A stretch of DNA of 64,000 nucleotides from Chryseobacterium cucumeris. Its GTDB lineage: Bacteria > Bacteroidota > Bacteroidia > Flavobacteriales > Weeksellaceae. The DNA is taken from NCBI RefSeq assembly GCF_001593385.1, contig NZ_LUVZ01000012.1:620001-684000 (forward strand), given 5' to 3'. The notes beneath the pieces were generated by a model that saw nothing but the letters and a program-made list of their open reading frames with translations, was not told where the DNA came from and searched no databases. This document shows positions 61,269 to 64,000 of the stretch, in pieces (the stretch's first letter is position 1; the number at the start of each line of letters is the position of its first letter). The position numbers and the translations under genes are program-made.

Positions 61269-62648
61269 ATGAAAGAATTTATACAAACACTTAAAAATAT
61301 TTGGAGTCTTAAAGAACTTAGAGATAAAATTCTCTTTACTTTAGGTATTATCCTTGTGTATAGATTCGCATCTTATATCTCGCTTCCTGCGATTAACCTT
61401 GCAGAGGTGGGAGATCTCTTAGAGCATTATAAAAATCAAGGCGGTAACAAGCAAGGAGCAGGTCTCCTTGGCTTGCTTTCGTCGTTTACGGGGGGAGCTT
61501 TCAGCCACGCTTCCGTAATGGCGTTAGGAATCATGCCTTATATTTCTGCTTCTATTATTGTTCAGTTGATGGGGATGGCTATTCCTTATCTTCAGAAGCT
61601 TCAGAAAGATGGAGAGTCAGGTAGAAATACATTGAACCAAATTACAAGATGGTTAACGATTGGAGTTTGTCTGGTACAGGCACCTTCTTACTTAACTTCT
61701 ATTACTCAATTATTCTTACCATATGCTCAGTTCCAGTCTGCATACTATGTAGAGCCAAATTCAATTATGTTCTGGTTACCAAGTATTGTTATTTTGGTTG
61801 CCGGTTCAGTATTTGCAATGTGGCTAGGTGAAAAGATTACCGATAAAGGAATCGGAAATGGTATCTCTATCCTTATTATGGTGGGGATCCTTTCAAGATT
61901 ACCTGAGGCATTCGTACAGGAGATGGCCGTGCAGAACGGAAAAGGAGGAATGGGATCTATCATGATCCTTATTGAAGTATTATTCTGGATGTTGGTTGTT
62001 CTTTTAGCAGTAATCTTATCAGTAGCTGTTAGAAAAATTCCAATTCAGTATGTAAGCAGAGCTCAAGCAAGAGGAGGTGTAAACAGAAATCTTATGCAGG
62101 GAGCAAGACAATGGATTCCATTGAAAGTAAATGCTGCTGGTGTAATGCCGATTATCTTTGCTCAGGCATTGATGTTCGTACCAGGATTATTAACAAAATT
62201 CGATGAGTCTAATACTTTTCTTGCAGGTTTCAAGAATGTTTTTAGCTGGCAGTACAACGTATTGTTTGCGCTATTAATTATTATCTTCTCATTTTTCTAT
62301 ACTGCGATTACAATTCCGGTAAACCAGATGGCTGATGATTTGAAGAGAAATGGAGGTTTAGTACCAAAAGTAAGACCAGGAAAAGAGACCGCTGATTATT
62401 TAGATGATATTTTATCAAAAATTACCTTGCCAGGTGCAATATTTTTATCTATCTTTGCAATCCTTCCGGCAATTGTGCATGGAACCTTTGTTCAGACAGA
62501 TGCGTTTGCCCTATTTTTTGGGGGAACGTCCCTATTAATTATGGTGGGTGTAATTTTAGATACAGTTCAACAGATTAATACATATCTGCTGAACCATCAT
62601 TATGATGGCTTAATGCAGTCTAAATTATCAAGAACGACTGGATATTAA
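61269..62648 (+). CDS. secY: Preprotein translocase subunit SecY
   Basis: A 459-residue inner-membrane protein with ten membrane segments that forms the Sec channel. Landmarks include LGIMPYISASIIVQLMGM in TM2, the cytosolic loop QYVSRAQARGGVNRNLMQGARQ, and PVNQMADDLKRNGGLVPKVRPGKETADYLD. It is 9 bases after rplO, the standard spc-operon place. Confidence 0.97.
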   Translation: MKEFIQTLKNIWSLKELRDKILFTLGIILVYRFASYISLPAINLAEVGDLLEHYKNQGGNKQGAGLLGLLSSFTGGAFSHASVMALGIMPYISASIIVQLMGMAIPYLQKLQKDGESGRNTLNQITRWLTIGVCLVQAPSYLTSITQLFLPYAQFQSAYYVEPNSIMFWLPSIVILVAGSVFAMWLGEKITDKGIGNGISILIMVGILSRLPEAFVQEMAVQNGKGGMGSIMILIEVLFWMLVVLLAVILSVAVRKIPIQYVSRAQARGGVNRNLMQGARQWIPLKVNAAGVMPIIFAQALMFVPGLLTKFDESNTFLAGFKNVFSWQYNVLFALLIIIFSFFYTAITIPVNQMADDLKRNGGLVPKVRPGKETADYLDDILSKITLPGAIFLSIFAILPAIVHGTFVQTDAFALFFGGTSLLIMVGVILDTVQQINTYLLNHHYDGLMQSKLSRTTGY

Positions 62649-62651
62649 TTT

Positions 62652-62867
62652 ATGGCAAAACAAAAACATATTGAACAAGACGGCGTTATAACGGAAGCAC
62701 TTTCGAACGCTCAGTTCCGTGTAGAACTAGAAAATGGGCATATTCTTATCGCTCATATTTCTGGTAAAATGAGAATGCATTATATTAAACTTTTACCTGG
62801 TGATAAGGTAAAACTAGAAATGTCTCCTTATGATTTATCAAAAGGGAGAATCACATTTAGATATTAA
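62652..62867 (+). CDS. infA: Translation initiation factor IF-1
   Basis: A 71-residue OB-fold factor. [25 protein letters not shown] and [25 protein letters not shown] are diagnostic. It starts 3 bases after secY. Confidence 0.97.
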   Translation: MAKQKHIEQDGVITEALSNAQFRVELENGHILIAHISGKMRMHYIKLLPGDKVKLEMSPYDLSKGRITFRY

Positions 62868-62873
62868 ACAAAC

Positions 62874-62904
62874 GCCAAATGGAATCTTTAGATCTCCATT
62901 TGGC
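62874..62904 (+). promoter_or_regulatory. Stem-loop between infA and rpmJ
   Basis: A perfect 10-base inverted repeat GCCAAATGGA/TCCATTTGGC with an 11-base loop, not followed by a T-run, so a processing or attenuation site is more likely than a terminator. Confidence 0.65.
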
Positions 62905-62931
62905 TCTTGTTAAAAAATAAATACTATCAAA

Positions 62932-63048
62932 ATGAAAGTAAGAGCATCAATTAAAAAAAGAAGCGCTGATTGCAAAATCGTACGCAGAAAAGGTGTACTG
63001 TTCGTAATCAACAAGAAGAACCCAAAATTTAAACAAAGACAAGGTTAA
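62932..63048 (+). CDS. rpmJ: 50S ribosomal protein L36 (zinc-free type)
   Basis: A 38-residue protein, [20 protein letters not shown] onward, ending KFKQRQG. It has one cysteine only, so the zinc-binding CCCH set is missing, as in other zinc-independent L36 forms. Confidence 0.95.
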   Translation: MKVRASIKKRSADCKIVRRKGVLFVINKKNPKFKQRQG

Positions 63049-63055
63049 TTAAATT

Positions 63056-63433
63056 ATGGCGAGAATTGCAGGTATTGATTTACCAAAAAACAAAAGAGGA
63101 GTTATCGGTTTAACTTACATTTATGGTGTTGGAAGAAGTACTTCTTCTGAAATCCTTAAAGCTGCCGGTATCAGCGAAGACAAAAAAGTCAACGAATGGA
63201 ATGACGATGAATTGGCTGCCATCAGAACTTATATCTTAGAAAACGTAAAAGTTGAAGGAGAATTAAGATCTGAAGTGCAATTGAACATCAAGAGATTGAT
63301 GGACATAGGATGCCAACGAGGAATACGTCACAGACTTGGATTACCTTTAAGAGGCCAGAGAACGAAAAACAACTCTAGAACCAGAAAAGGAAAGAGAAAA
63401 ACTGTTGCTAACAAGAAAAAAGCTAGTAAATAA
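63056..63433 (+). CDS. rpsM: 30S ribosomal protein S13
   Basis: A 125-residue head protein touching the P-site t[29 protein letters not shown] and [22 protein letters not shown] are diagnostic. It is 7 bases after rpmJ. Confidence 0.97.
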   Translation: MARIAGIDLPKNKRGVIGLTYIYGVGRSTSSEILKAAGISEDKKVNEWNDDELAAIRTYILENVKVEGELRSEVQLNIKRLMDIGCQRGIRHRLGLPLRGQRTKNNSRTRKGKRKTVANKKKASK

Positions 63434-63445
63434 TCGTTAGGAATT

Positions 63446-63835
63446 ATGGCAAAACAAACTAAAGTAGTTAAGAAGAGAAAAGTAAAAGTTGAAGCTATTG
63501 GAGAAGCACATATTCAGGCTTCTTTCAATAACATCATCATTTCTTTAACAAATAAAAACGGAGAGGTTATCTCTTGGGCTTCTGCCGGTAAAATGGGTTT
63601 CAGAGGTTCTAAAAAGAATACTCCATTTGCTGCTCAGATGGCAGCTGAAAATTGCTCTGCTGTAGCTCACGAAGCTGGTTTAAGAAGAGTAAAGGTGTTT
63701 GTGAAAGGTCCAGGTGCAGGTAGAGAATCTGCTATCAGATCTATTCACAATTCAGGAATTGAAGTTAGCGAAATCGTTGATGTGACTCCAATGCCACACA
63801 ACGGATGTAGACCACCAAAAAGAAGAAGAGTTTAA
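63446..63835 (+). CDS. rpsK: 30S ribosomal protein S11
   Basis: A 129-residue platform protein. [30 protein letters not shown] and [18 protein letters not shown] are diagnostic. Confidence 0.97.
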   Translation: MAKQTKVVKKRKVKVEAIGEAHIQASFNNIIISLTNKNGEVISWASAGKMGFRGSKKNTPFAAQMAAENCSAVAHEAGLRRVKVFVKGPGAGRESAIRSIHNSGIEVSEIVDVTPMPHNGCRPPKRRRV

Positions 63836-63854
63836 TTTTTAGAATTTACCCATT

Positions 63855-64000
63855 ATGGCAAGATATATTGGACCTAAAACTAAGATTGCTAGAAAGTTTG
63901 GTGCTGCAATCTACGGAGATGATAAAAACTTCGAAAAGAGAAAAAACCAACCGCCAGGACAACACGGTCCTAACAAAAGAAGAGGTGCTAAGAAATCAGA
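63855..64000 (+). CDS. rpsD: 30S ribosomal protein S4 (5' part only)
   Basis: The first 48 codons of S4 are present ([16 protein letters not shown], then [18 protein letters not shown]) and the gene runs off the window edge. S4 primes 30S assembly. Its place after rpsK fits the alpha operon, which normally goes on to rpoA and rplQ. Confidence 0.95.
   Translation, partial: MARYIGPKTKIARKFGAAIYGDDKNFEKRKNQPPGQHGPNKRRGAKKS

Overview
The window looks like a chromosomal segment of a Flavobacteriia member, most probably Chryseobacterium or a close relative. The evidence is low GC with A/T-rich spacers, promoters of the Bacteroidetes type (TTTG, about 19 bases, TAnnTTTG) in front of ribosomal genes, almost no Shine-Dalgarno sequences, a type IX secretion C-terminal signal, a Bacteroidetes-type LptD, and two small double-glycine leader peptides of the kind common in Chryseobacterium. 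No tRNA, rRNA, CRISPR array, transposase, phage gene or replication origin was seen.

Region 1 (1-17.4 kb) is housekeeping. It holds an N-acetylmuramoyl-L-alanine amidase divergent from LptD, ridA with a small membrane protein, a GNAT acetyltransferase, and an HtrA/DegP protease. Next comes an operon of trhO, trhP, a ferredoxin and 5-formyltetrahydrofolate cyclo-ligase. After it lie a membrane protein/lipoprotein pair, an alanine-rich lipoprotein, and a leftward set of rmuC, a membrane LytTR regulator, a CPBP protease and a TrmH-family methyltransferase. The trhO and trhP products make the same tRNA wobble modification by different chemistry, and here they share a homologous C-terminal domain.

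Region 2 (17.6-25.3 kb) is a complete two-component system plus RND efflux set (response regulator, histidine kinase, TolC-like channel, lipoprotein adaptor, heavy-metal RND pump), closed by a strong terminator. Region 3 (25.4-32.3 kb) is accessory. A MACPF pore-former lipoprotein sits between two small cysteine-rich double-glycine peptides, one of them 55 residues and easily missed. YCII, pncB, dps and an unrecognised polytopic membrane protein follow.

Region 4 (32.6-36.0 kb) is rpsL-rpsG-fusA-rpsJ, ended by two tandem terminators. Region 5 (36.2-52.0 kb) separates rpsJ from the rest of the S10 cluster. It contains a TonB receptor with a small lipoprotein, an iron-permease-like protein, a T9SS metalloprotease, two large unknown proteins, and a glycerol operon (glpD-glpK-glpF plus a predicted outer-membrane protein) divergent from a DeoR/GlpR repressor. 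Repeated AAACGAA boxes lie in the divergent glp control region. Region 6 (52.1-64 kb) is the S10-spc-alpha ribosomal operon from rplC into rpsD, with secY and infA, running off the window end.

The best candidates for something undescribed are the MACPF/leader-peptide island, the shared TrhO/TrhP C-terminal domain with its ferredoxin neighbour, and the glycerol-operon outer-membrane protein.
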